Origin: Balanoglossus misakiensis
Taxonomy: Eukaryota > Hemichordata
Direction of reading: 5' to 3'
Assembly: GCA_040954595.2 (NCBI GenBank)
Contig: CM082581.2
Span: 8,494,001-8,558,000 of the forward strand
Length of the DNA stretch: 64,000 nucleotides
Position numbers and translations under genes: made by a program. Within the stretch, counting starts at the first letter, position 1. Every line of letters starts with the position of its first letter. The notes under the pieces were generated by a model. It searched no databases, was not told the DNA's origin, and saw nothing but the letters and a program-made list of their open reading frames with translations. Shown one piece after another: positions 1-11,852 of this stretch.

Positions 1-3000
1 TTTGTACTAATGCTGCAGATACAAATATTATCCCTGATTTTGCTAGACAACAGCCTTTGTGTGTGTATCCATCATTGTTAAATTATGATGATTGAATCCT
101 AGTCTTGACTGTACAGTGATATATGTTGCTATTTAACTGGACAGATGCCAAGATAAGACACATCTTTTGAAAGCTGTTGACCTTGACATCAGGCAGTCAC
201 TTAAAAAACAAACATATATAGAATAGTAAAAAAAACCCCACAAAGTCATATTGTGGCCAGCCTGGTATTTGTATTATGGCCAGAAGCAACCCCTGTGCAG
301 TCATGTAATTGTATCAGCTAAAATATAGTGTGGCAGTCATTTTGTATCTCTAGAAGATAGATACGTATGTACTACATGACAAATAATAAAAAAATATCCT
401 GGTATAATATTATGTGAGAAGTGTGTACATCACTGTAATCCAATCCATATGCATTGGATGTCAGGTGGTAGGTACCTTTTTTTGATCATCACTTGAAGTT
501 TTGAGTCAATAACTAGGGACTTTGAGCATATTGGGATCCAATATCAAAGCCCATACTTTGCACTTAAGAAATGTGTGCATACGCGAACGTTGCTATTTTA
601 TTCATCTAGTGGAGTGGAGATGCTCATTCTCGGTGTTCTCAGGTTTCTGCGCAATGATATTGGAAATTTGCAACTTGATCCGGCCGGATCAAATTAACCC
701 ATCAGCCCGCTCTGGATATGATATTGCAAATCTGATGCATCGTAATACCCATCTGCTTGTCCGTTTCACAATCCGTTTATTAAACTATGTCAGTTTCATC
801 AGCTGATGCTGTTGGAAGACTGTGACACCATGTTGTTTCTGTGAAAATTACTATAAATATCACTCAAACACTCTGACCAGTTCATATGCATTTTTTTTTT
901 CCGTTTCTTGGCATGGAAGCCCACATATTTTTTTGCATTAGCAGTCATTGCCTGTGTTTGATAACAGTTCTACGCACACATGCCCCAAGGGCACAGTCAG
1001 CTAATTTTAGTTCACAAGTGAAATCATAAGAAGAGGCAAAACTCAGGGACAAACGTGAGACTCTGCACGTAACACATAATCACATTGCAGCTGCATCATC
1101 AAACATCATTGGAACCAATAAATCGTAACAAGAATTTAGTGGTTAATGAAACATAGTATCATGATAGTCAAAAGATGCTTTAATCCTTTCAAATACATCA
1201 CGTACCATTCGAGAAAGTGTGATGCTTACTTCTTAATGTTTTATATTGCTTCAAACAGCTAATAGTAATACATGTACTGGTAGTATGAGGAAAATGAGAG
1301 ATATGCCAACCCGGCCCCAGAAGTTTGAGGAGCAAAAACAAAATCATAGTAATGGTGTGTGTGGCCACAGTTACAATAGGTTAATGAGGAAATGACGATT
1401 ATGAGGTTAAAGTTTACCAAAAACCCACAGCGAAGGCGCTTGTGATTCTTGTTCCCGTGGTAACCCTATCAATCCAGTTTTTCCAATGTACAGACCAACA
1501 TTCATGACAGTTGACAATGTTAAAGTTCAACCAAATTAAGATGATGAGAGGGGAGGGGAGGTTAATCCGGAGTCATTCTAGCCTGGACCCAGAGATCATG
1601 CAGCAGGATGTGTAGCAGTTTCTACTTGTTGCATTACAGCATTCATTTGAAATGTATGAACAGTGCTTACATTTGTACATGTAGCTATATTGTGAAGGGA
1701 CTTGTTCAGCTGGAAGAACTCAAGGAAAAATCTAAACATAGGAATGTACATGTATGCGTTAACAGGCACGATATCCCAGGATATTACGGTTCAAAATAGA
1801 AACGCTAAGTATTTGGAGACATGTCCAGATTCAAGTATCTTGTTTCCTGGCTTACAAAATGATGACATTAATATTGAATGATTCATTATTTACATGATTT
1901 GTGGAACAGATGTGAACACACTTTTATGACGGAAACCTTCAAATAATGATGAATATTGTATACACATATAATTATTCTTCATTGCCAATACATTGGAATT
2001 GGCGATTTTACATACAGCAGATGTACACTGTGATAATGATAAAATATAGAGTCAATCTAAAATGACAGATATAGCTGATCACAGCTTATCTTATGTGTAA
2101 TGGGGTAGAAAGATTTAGTATTCTTGTTTTCTTGGTACAGTGCTTTGATAATGGTTATTAATTATTAATGGTATAGTTGGGATTTCTTATTAAATATTAT
2201 AGATTGATGAGGAAAGGGGGATTTTCCCCGTTTTTGGCATGTCCATTGGGAAGTTATCATTATGGATAAACTGAGTTCAAAATGAGGACAGAGTACATGT
2301 ATGTCAGAAGATGGAATTCTTTGAGGGTGGCTTTATTTTACAATCTGATTTATGATGTTCCGCGGAATTGATGTGACAAAAATTAATTACAAGCAGTCAT
2401 GGAGGTTGTGAAAATAGTGAACGAGGGAATGCTGGACCACATCGGTTGTGAAAACGGATAAGTGGGAACAGGTTGGAGTAATTATATGAAATCGTGTGTT
2501 ATTCCCTCCCTCCGGTTAATACGCTGTAATCTCTTCTTACATGCTGGTAAGAATGGAACACTGATGTTTTGACTTTGGTTGACATGGAGAGTTGATTCTA
2601 GTGTTGGATGAAATCGCAATATGTTCATGAGCACTGGTGGTCGAGTGGCAGGCTGACTGTCGTTAAAAAAAGAAATTACACTCGCAAAGTGTGTGGCAGT
2701 GAGGTAGAACGATGTCACAGTGATCCTTGATTTGAGGCTGTCAGTAAATCTGCAGGTAGTTGGGTAATTTATGCAGGAAGTGCCAGTAACAAAACTGCAG
2801 TCGGCATAATTTCTCCAGTCGCCGTGACTCTGAATTATCAGCAATCTAAGGAGTCAAGTGTATACCTTCGATGAGTTGGGGTGTCAGGTTAAGCACTTTT
2901 TTCCTGTCTTGAATTTTGTTAAAAGTAGGGCTTTCTTCCCTGAGTGGATCAGAACAGCCATCATCGGAGGGTTTTCTTTTTATTGATGCAGTTCGCTTTT

Positions 3001-4942
3001 ACCATTGTTGACGTTGCATGAGAACTTCATCTCCTTGTTTACAAGAGGATCCTGGTATGGACACGCAAGGTAAAGGTGCTTTAATTTTCTCCCATTTCAT
3101 GGTGAAAATGTCACGATTGTTTACAATTATCTTCTGTTATCCCAAAGCACAGATGGATCCCATCCTTGTTGGCAGTACTCATTTAATTGCCGATATGACC
3201 ATTTTCTGACCTTTTTGGCACTACGTACATTTCTGTAATGACCTTCCCTGGATTATAAATACGTGTTGAGTTTTCAAAATACTATTCAAAATTTCACCTG
3301 TCTAGAGAAATTTTATCAACAAATAATTTTCATCATTTGGTTAATTATATTATTTTTGTTTGGTGATGAAATCTGATTTTGTTTTTCATTTAGAATGTTC
3401 GAAATACGGTCGGAGTAGAAATAAACAATTTCAATCAGACTGTTTTGGTTTAAAATATTAAGAATATGGACAAATTTTGGGATTAAATTCTATGGATAGC
3501 TGATTTAAGGTTTTTGTAGATTTCTAGTGTAATGGAACAATAAGAAATATCGCACTGACAGGGGCTTGTGATATTTCTTGTCAGCATAGAAAAATTCAGG
3601 AATGGGCATAATTGAAAGTGTACATAGTTGAGTGGCTTTCACCTTGACCTGCATGTTATTATCACACGTACGGAACATTTACCTGCAGAGGATGTTCAAG
3701 GTAGCTGGAATAACTCATTTTGTTCAAAATAAAAAAAAATGACAAAGAATCAATCTCAAAGTCAAATACACACCCAGCAGGTCTCTTGCTAGGTTAAACA
3801 AAGTTCATGTCTACCTGCGTCAGACTGCGCCAGTGAAAAAAATGTTTGTTTCCATGGCAATAGCCTAGATTACAGCAAAGTGGCGAGCATCTGACACGAG
3901 GTCTGCGTCTTTGTGAATAACAGTGAAGTGTATTCAACAAATCCTAGAATCTGAAATTGTCATTGATATCGTCAGGTGGTTGTGAACGGTTTGTCCTTGT
4001 TTTTCCAAGGCTGTGATTTTACTATGAAAGCTAATATCGAACACTAGTGGAGACAGCTTGAAGTGCCAGCCCATCTGATGAATATTGAGTATCTCGTTTC
4101 ATTTTGATAAGCCCCGCCGCAAACATTAATTTCATTTTCAAAAGAAATTTGGTCAGACTGCAAATTTATTTACTAGGCGGATATGATACAATTTCGCTCG
4201 TGATTGCTGGGGAACGTAATGCAGTTTAGTGCGGAATAAAAATAGGATATTCTGTCGAGTTAGAGGACATTTAATCATCGAATCTCTCCGTGAAATGGAC
4301 TTTAAAATCCGATTTGTAGGCACTCAGGGTAATTACAGTAAAGTTGCCTTGGACAGCAACATTCGTGTGGTTTTACTTTCTTTTGACAAGTGTCGTACTG
4401 ATAGCAATCGGAGAGGATACATGACGTGAATGCTAGAATGATTCAAACACTTACGGATAGTAAAAAACTCCTTTGAAGGAGACTCAGTCTATCGTGCATT
4501 CGTCAGTCCTTGGGCCCCAGGGGAGGATGTTTGCTTGGAATCATGTTAGCCAATCTGCTAACAGGTGCCAAATGAGTCGAAAATCTGGCAATTAAACTTA
4601 TACCTGTGTAACTGTTCAATAAATTTTTTCATCAGGTTTTTGTCAACTGTGTTAAAACAGCCGGATCCTGCAAAGCAACATAATTTGTGGGTGTGGTTGT
4701 GTATATAACACATACTTGTTTGTGTGAATTTTACAACAAGGTTGCTCCTAAATGTCCCTAGGTTACCATAGTGCCTTTCCATTCATTGCTGCAGTCAAGC
4801 TTGAATGAGTCGTTTTACATCTTTGAACTGTGTTCATCAGCGGTTAAAGTGAACCGCCCTGTGATAGGCCACTTGGGGGGTCAGAGTTCTAAAGGTTAGA
4901 AACTGAAAATACATGTGTGTTTGCTGTTTTGTCAGAAAACCA

Positions 4943-5135
4943 AAGGTATATGGTCACCTATGCAAATATAGCTACAGTTACCATGGCAAATTGAGATCTA
5001 GCCAATCACAGATTTTCAGTGGGTGGCACAAGCAAAAGAAGAGCGCCACCATATGTTCTTTAGAACACTCAAATACGCCATTTCAGCCATATATGGACGT
5101 ATGTATATTAGAGGTGACTGTATACCTTTAAAGTG
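4943..5135. mobile_element. Short terminal-inverted-repeat element (MITE-like)
   Basis: The left end reads aaaggtatatggtcacct and the right end reads aggtgactgtataccttt, which is nearly its reverse complement. This gives terminal inverted repeats about 18 bases long around a 190-base non-coding body. The same end sequence recurs at about 17013 (tatacggtcacctatgc) inside an intron of the fucosyltransferase-like gene. It also recurs on the other strand at about 48960-49005, where similarity continues into the ttaccatg motif. Dispersed non-coding copies with inverted ends fit a miniature DNA transposon family. No transposase is visible, and target-site duplications were not resolved. Confidence 0.5.
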
Positions 5136-8100
5136 ACAATTGGTGTCACACCGGCAATTTCACCCAGCAGGTCTTGACTTCAAATATGGAGGTACCGGCA
5201 GTACTTCTACTAGAATCAGCAACGGTAGCAATTATATATACGCTGTCACTTTAATAATAGACTATACCGGCAATGTTGCACTCCGACAGTACACTCAGAC
5301 CCAGAAGCATATCAACCTGAGATGTCTCCACTCTTGGTCATGCAGGGTTTCCGCTATAAATGTTCAAGATTTACAGCAGATTAGATTACATGTTGTAATA
5401 GTGCACAAAATTGGACGGTAATTTAAAAGCTTATATTGATGGGGGTGCCAACAGCATGGGCCTGAGGACTTCGTGTTGCAGAGCCTTTAAAGTTTAATTA
5501 TACGTCCAACTGTTATTTTTCTCTTGAATTTATAAATTTATGACCGTGCGCCTTCTATACATTTTTTTTTTGTAAAAGCCACATTGACAGAAATATTGTC
5601 AAATAAACATACCAACTTAGTTTACAGAGGGTATATAAGAGTTTAAAGGTGATTATACTGTACGTGTGATATGTAGTGTAGCGGTTTATGTCTGCTGCAA
5701 ATTATTATCATATTGACAGAGTATCAAATTTATTGCTTTTAATTAGTTCTTGCTTTTAATCTATCGACATAGACTAACATTCTTGACAAATGTCTTGCTA
5801 TCAATCCATGTTATTTAAAGTTGTAGCTGCCTATATACCTGGACAGGTAATAACATTTACAAGTAAATCAACACATAAGGGGCTGCAAACCTGGGGCCTT
5901 GTCCTCTCAACAGGCTCATCTGTTTGCTTTCAATAAAAAAACTTTGCCTTTTGACCATAAAATCGCAGGTTATGTATCCTGTAGCAAGGATTAACCGAAC
6001 ACAAGAATGAAAATGTGAAGTCTATTGACGATGAATAAACACGGACATGTCTCTGGTGTGCTGATTTTTACCTGCCCATGCCATTAAAGGTGGTGCCCTT
6101 GGTGACGTCGAGGAGTTTGTACACGGCCTGAATGAAATACTATTGTGTAGGTTTTGAATTGAAGTCACCGGGGTGAAGATTTCACTGTGTGTGCTGCATA
6201 GAAATTCCGATCTATCGTGTTCTGCGACTGATTGTGGAATGCTGAAGGCAAATCATATCAAGTGATTTGAGAGACAAAGGAAATTGTACTTTAAAAACCA
6301 AACAGACGTAAAACATGGGATGAAACAAAAGACCCCTAGAACTTTTGGACTTTTAGGTGAAAAGAAAATGTTTGGCTTATATGAGTGAGTTTGTAATTTC
6401 TGGTATTTACCAAAAATGGTATTGTGCTATGAATATTTGACTGAGTATCTGCTGCTCTGCAGTGACATATATCACACAACAGTCTGGACTAATCACAATA
6501 TATTTCAGGTTGTACCTTGGAACAGTTGATGATCAGCTGTCGCGATTAGTAGAGTTCAGGTTCTGTTTGCTGGCTTTGCCTCACTTACCAAGGATTAGCC
6601 AAGTCATACTTTGAACACGCACTGCAAATGAAGGCCCTCAGTTTGTAAAGTAGACGGTGAGGCCGAGGGTTGTCCAGCAGTGTTGGTGTATTACCAAGAT
6701 CTTTGATATTGGTGGTTCCTACCACCACCTTAGAAGTTAGATGATACCAAATAGATACAATTTTATAAAATTGGGGGGTAAGCCCCCTCCCTTGCAAGAA
6801 AAAATACTGACCTCAATCTCATGATAAGCCAGTTAAAAGTTTGCTTCAGTCTATAAGACCAGCATGTCCCCATTACAGGTAACTGTTCCCGACAGATGAC
6901 GTCTGTTGCACAGCGGTGAACATCAATTATCAGGTCATCTCGAGGGGGAAAGAAGTTGGAAGCTGTATTCAAATAGCATTTCAATTCTTGTGTTCTGATA
7001 GAGATATTTGAAACACCTCACAAAGCATAGTTCTGAAATGCCACGTTGCCGACGGCAAGAATCGCACGTTTCTATGCAAAGTGGTTGCCATGCACTCGCA
7101 CACTGAGAAAATCATATCATGTTTCAGCGCAGTGGGACTTTGTCGTTCCTGGAGCAGCTTAGGTGTTTTATCAGTGTGTACATGGTGTATGCGCACAGGG
7201 AGTCAGGCAAAATAACCATGGAAACCACTGATACACTGAGTCGCTGATATTCTGGTTGGAATAAAACCAGGGTGACATATTTATGAATTTTATGTCAAAA
7301 TTACTTCTGATAAAGTGATATAAAGATTGGCGTTTTAGGATCATGCATCAAGGTCACCAGTAAACTAAATTAATCGGTGACAGTTTGGAAACCAGGGTGA
7401 AGCAGTTGCTTCCTCGAACATCGATGTCAGTACTACGTTTATTTTCTCTGTTTCGATGTCGCTCTGAGTTCAACCTTTGAGGCTGAAAAGCTGATGAGTT
7501 TTGATTTCTGAGACGTCAAAGAACTTGTTGTAAGTAGTGGATGAAAGCCCTTCAGTGTAGGGTTAATTTTCAGGGTTGACCATATCCATTCTTCCTGGAA
7601 GTAATGTCATTGGAACTCTGAAAGTAATCCTGTGTGGACTTGGAGAAAGCACGGCGCCATCGGTAATTGGCATTATTGAATTTCTCTGCAGTGTACGTAG
7701 GGTTTCTGTGAAATTAGGCTGTTGATCGGGTGACGTCAATCTTTGTCAATGCTTTCTGTGTAACACTTGACTTGTTGTAAGTCAGATGCAGGATTTCTTT
7801 GTTTAATATGCTGGTTTGCATTGGGCCTGAGTATTCAAATGTCATTTAGACTTTTTCTGTTGTGTCATTACTTTACTGTGCCATGCTTGCAGACATGTGT
7901 AAAATGAAGAGCGCCCCAATACAGTCACCCAAAATTTCCAGTCTACCGAAAAATTTGAACTATCAAATTTTTTGCAAACCAAATGTGGCAGTGTTATTGA
8001 GGCCACCATAACATGTGGCTTATTTTTGTTCTTGGGGAAAGAGGATATAGTTAATCATGCAATTTCATTGCAGAAGGTCAAAGATTACGGCCTGATCTCT

Positions 8101-8318
8101 CCATAATTTGAGGATATTTTTAAGGTAAACATCGTTCCAGCTTCATGCATTATTAACCGATATCTCGAAACAGGTGAACTAAATGTATTAAAGGGACAAA
8201 GTCTCTCTCTCACTCTTCTTTTCCCATTTATTATGTTTGATTCACTACACTGTCTATGCTATTAATGCACATGTGGATATATAGTGAATCAACATTCAAC
8301 CATCACGTTTGTAGGATA

Positions 8319-8706
8319 TGAGAGTAAAAATCTCGCCAAAATGAATAAATGGTAAACACCGAATATTCATTTTGCTCTCGCGTCTACAAGTGGGATGGAA
8401 GGTGTGTGTGGTTGAACTATGAGTAAAATTTCTACATAATGTTTACCATCTTTTCAATGTCACTAAATTTGGCGGCCATTTTGAATGCCATAGACTAAGC
8501 ACAGATATAGGCGGCCATTTTGAACCTCAAATTTGGCGGCCATTTTGAAAGTCTTAATTTTAAGACAATTTTGAAAAGACCCCCTCCCCCCGAATTTAAT
8601 GAGTAAATGAAAAATTATTTTCGGCAAGAAATGAATAATCTAAAGTAGCCAAAAATGAAAAATCAGTGTTTACCTTTTATTCATTTTGGCGAGATTTTTA
8701 CTCTCA
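8319..8706. repeat. Foldback (inverted-repeat) element with three YY1-like motifs in the loop
   Basis: A 41-base arm at 8319-8359, beginning tgagagtaaaaatctcgcc, is repeated in inverted orientation at 8666-8706 with one mismatch. Part of the second arm also occurs at about 8363-8380 (attcattttg followed by ctctcgcg), so the element looks rearranged. A block containing gggatggaag and gtggttga follows both the 8380 copy and the 8706 copy in the same orientation. The roughly 300-base interior holds ggcggccattttga three times, at 8471, 8510 and 8535. Read on the other strand these contain the AAAATGGCCGCC core typical of YY1 sites. The element has no coding capacity. Confidence 0.6.
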
Positions 8707-10845
8707 CATCTATTTGCAGGATGGAAGTTGTTTGTGGTTGACAACTACACCATATTACCCACACATTGAAGCTGTATAGCTGCCAGGTATCGATGAATTT
8801 TCCGGGGAAAGTAGGGACAAGTTGCTCGTATATCGATGCTCATCTTAATACGTTTCATGTCTCATTTTCTCATTGGTTTGTTTTTAAATAATGATGGTGC
8901 AAACATTGTTAATTGGCAAACGAGGCCAGAGATCACGGTTGTAAACGCAGCATTGTCATTTGCAGCAGAGCTATGATGTCAGAGTTTGGCTCAGCAGTCA
9001 GTGAAATATGTCTACTGTGTCAATGTCAGAGAAAGTCTTCTTAACTCAGACTGTATTAGTCACCCATAATCATTTTGATCCCTGATCTGCTGTACATGTA
9101 GTTGAGGAAAGATGGATCTGCGCAGCAGGGGGAGTGTGATCAGTCAATAAAACAGCTGATGTCGACAGTTGCATTTGCACAAGTTTCGTCAAAACTTACG
9201 TACAACGGTTTTTATGTATAAATCTTTTATGATATAGGATTTTCAATTTACATCCAGTGTGGAGATTATCATCTTTTGAATAATCAAATGATGTGTGCTC
9301 CCTTTTGACAAATTCTCCAAACACATTCCAAACACAGTGTATTGTGCAGCTTATATAAACGTGTATGTACGGTAGGATTTTACCTAAGCCTTTTTCGGAA
9401 AGGCTAAATTATGTATATTCCAGCCATGATTCAGTAAATATTTCAACACCAATTATGAATTTTCCTATTCCATGTGTATACGCCTGAACAAGGGATCATA
9501 TGAAATGCCTTGGGAAACAAACCTCTCTTTCATCATTCCACACTGCACCAGCTAAGATCGTGCATTCATTTCCATGGAAACACTTCAGTCACATCATTTG
9601 CATCTTTTCCATGGCAGCCCCAGAACACTTTCGAAGCATCAGGATTTGACAGTGACGATGCAACAGTGCATGGTGGTTATTGAAGAAAATTTTATCCATT
9701 CGAAAAATAAGCTGACATTACATTGTTGATTCTAATTATCTATTCCTTACAACATTCCTGCTTTTCTGGGAAAAACAGCAGGAAACTTTAATATGTATGT
9801 AAAACGTACAGTGAAATGTATTGGTACATAAAATGCAAACTATTGATCAAGTCTTCTTGCTGCAAATTCTTGAGTGGACTCAAATTCCTTACTTTGCTTT
9901 CTGTAATGGTGTAGTGGGGAGGTAATTTTTCATGCCAGTTGTTAGATGCGCCCTGTGATGTGAGATATGATACAAGTGCATGAAGGCAAAACTTTGCAAT
10001 CCCACACTTCCATGACAAAACGTAAAAACCACTCTCATTATGTATGTACGCATACACCACTCATGCTGTGAAGAATATCAGATACTTTTCTCTGAGATTT
10101 ATTTCTGAAAACTTTATTATACTCTGCGTGCATTCATGTAAATTCATTCAATACGGGTCACCATTTGTGATTTATATCGGTGTCAGAGTGGCTTTACGTG
10201 AATGTTTTACACATATCTAACTATAATCGCAGTCGTTTGTTAATGGGCCTGTGACACTGTGTGGAGATATGGCCTGTTTTTGACTAACAGAAAGATGAAA
10301 TCAGCATCGACTGATCTCATTCCAAAATTTGTACCCGCTATTCCTTCAAAAGTCAAAAAGTCATATGTCTAATAATACAAATTGATTTCTGTTTTTATGA
10401 GGTGTTTGTGATTTGTACAAAATTTACATTCTTTAGATCAACAAACAATTGCCGAGGAAAGAGAAAGAACGTTTAACCAGATTAGGCTCCTTTAGAGGCT
10501 TTTAGCGAGATTGTATTGTCAGGTCTCGGGTGATTTAGGTTGATGTCTCTCCCCGAGTGCGAAAATGATTACTTTCCGTTGACTTGAGTTGAATTGCTGG
10601 CTGTCTCAGGCTGCAAGTTGAATCACTGACTGACTTGCCCTAGCCCTGAGTTGAATTGTACACTAGCAAGGCAAATTACTAGGTGGCATTTTTGATTGCT
10701 GACTTGCATTTAGGTGGGCTCTCAAGAGTATATTAAGGTGACATAAAACTGTCAGATTGCTTTTTTTTCATTACGACACATCGTATAGTTGGAGCATTCA
10801 CTCTGGCAGAGTTCTAAACATGTCTAACTTTTGGTTCGTTCACAG

Positions 10846-11852
10846 TCAATCACCGAGTAGATGTCCACACAGTCACGTTCCCTGCGGATGTCCACGAACC
10901 CGACATCATAGTCGGAAGAGAATCAGACTTTTCCATCAGTGTCAATTTAGGCTTTCTACAGAAGGATCACCGCTACGAGGTCTCGTTTACGATCGAGGAT
11001 TATGTCAGCGGCGAGTGCAAAATGTCCCCCGAAGAACATTTCTGGGTGAAGCTATTAGGCGCCTACCCGACACAAAATGGTAGGTTGGGGGTCATAGGTT
11101 GGAGGTCATGGGTCACTGTGTTTTGATGGCTGTTAGTAGCCTAAGGTAAAAGATAGTCATCTCTGATTTGTTATATCTTAACACAGTAGAACAGAAGTTT
11201 ATACATCTATATGGGTAAGTACATGTATGTAATGAAGTAACAAATGCCAACAGTGGTTGATTATCAATATCATAAGTTTGGTTTTTTTCCGTGGGTAGGA
11301 AATGGTCATGATGTTATATTAGAACTCATAGCAAGAAAAGATGGCGTCATGCTTGAAGAATTTCAACTCGTCAGTACAGTAGATGCAAACCAATCCGTGA
11401 AAATAGTTTTACATGCAAGGGTTCTAGGTAAGAATGGTTTTCAGTTCTAAAGGTACCTTAATTTTTTTAGTCTTAATAATGTTGTCAGAACATACAGAGG
11501 TGTGGAATCAATATGCTGTTTCTTGCAATAAAATTGAAGGACCAATATCAACTGTGTTTGGCATGCACCTCTCTTGTTTTTCAATCACGATTGCTGCAGG
11601 ATCTCTGTGGTGGGAAATCAGGGTTAAAAGGTTGTGTAAACTGTGCTTGCATATAACCAGGTAACTGAGAGTGTATGTACACTTAATCATAAATTGTGCC
11701 ATTCTCAGCGAGAGCTGTCCCTGACCATGACCTCTCTAATGTTTGCAGGTAGACACAAAGGCACCCCATTACTCAAAGAAGGAATTCACTGTATCGGCAT
11801 GGAAGTCCCCGAAGATGAATCTGAAGCCAGTGATTGGGCAGGGTTCGACTAA
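10846..11852 (+). CDS. ADISSP: ADISSP (C20orf27) orthologue, last three coding exons; 5' end not found
   Basis: Three exons encode about 154 residues of the UPF0687/C20orf27 family, renamed adipose-secreted signaling protein in mammals, where it is reported as an adipokine. Its role in invertebrates is unknown. The exons are 10846-11079, 11299-11427 and 11749-11852. All borders are AG/GT, and each junction splits a glycine codon after its first base. Family landmarks in order are a histidine-containing segment (DVHTVTF), the GFLQKDHRYEVSF block near the human GFLKILHRYEITF segment, the HARVLG-RHKGTPLL segment across the second intron, and the C-terminal SDWAGFD before TAA (human ends SDWHGFD). 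The human protein has 174 residues, so roughly 20 N-terminal residues lie in an upstream exon. The first exon shown begins with two bases of a split codon. No signal peptide is visible in this part. The assignment is confident because the conserved blocks occur in the right order and in a continuous frame. Confidence 0.9.

Larger units (their letters stand above)
1..10845. other. Non-coding stretch (intergenic and/or 5' intron of the ADISSP gene)
   Basis: I find no exon here that I can defend by homology. The open frames are short and have no recognisable protein signature. The ADISSP gene that starts at 10846 lacks its first coding exon, so part of this stretch may be its first intron and 5' UTR. 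One possible first coding piece is 3018-3069. It begins with ATG, is followed by GTAAAG, and leaves one base over, which is the phase needed at 10846. It lacks the basic VRF-type motif expected near the family's N-terminus, so I do not annotate it as an exon. Two repeats within the stretch are listed separately (4943-5135 and 8319-8706). Confidence 0.6.
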
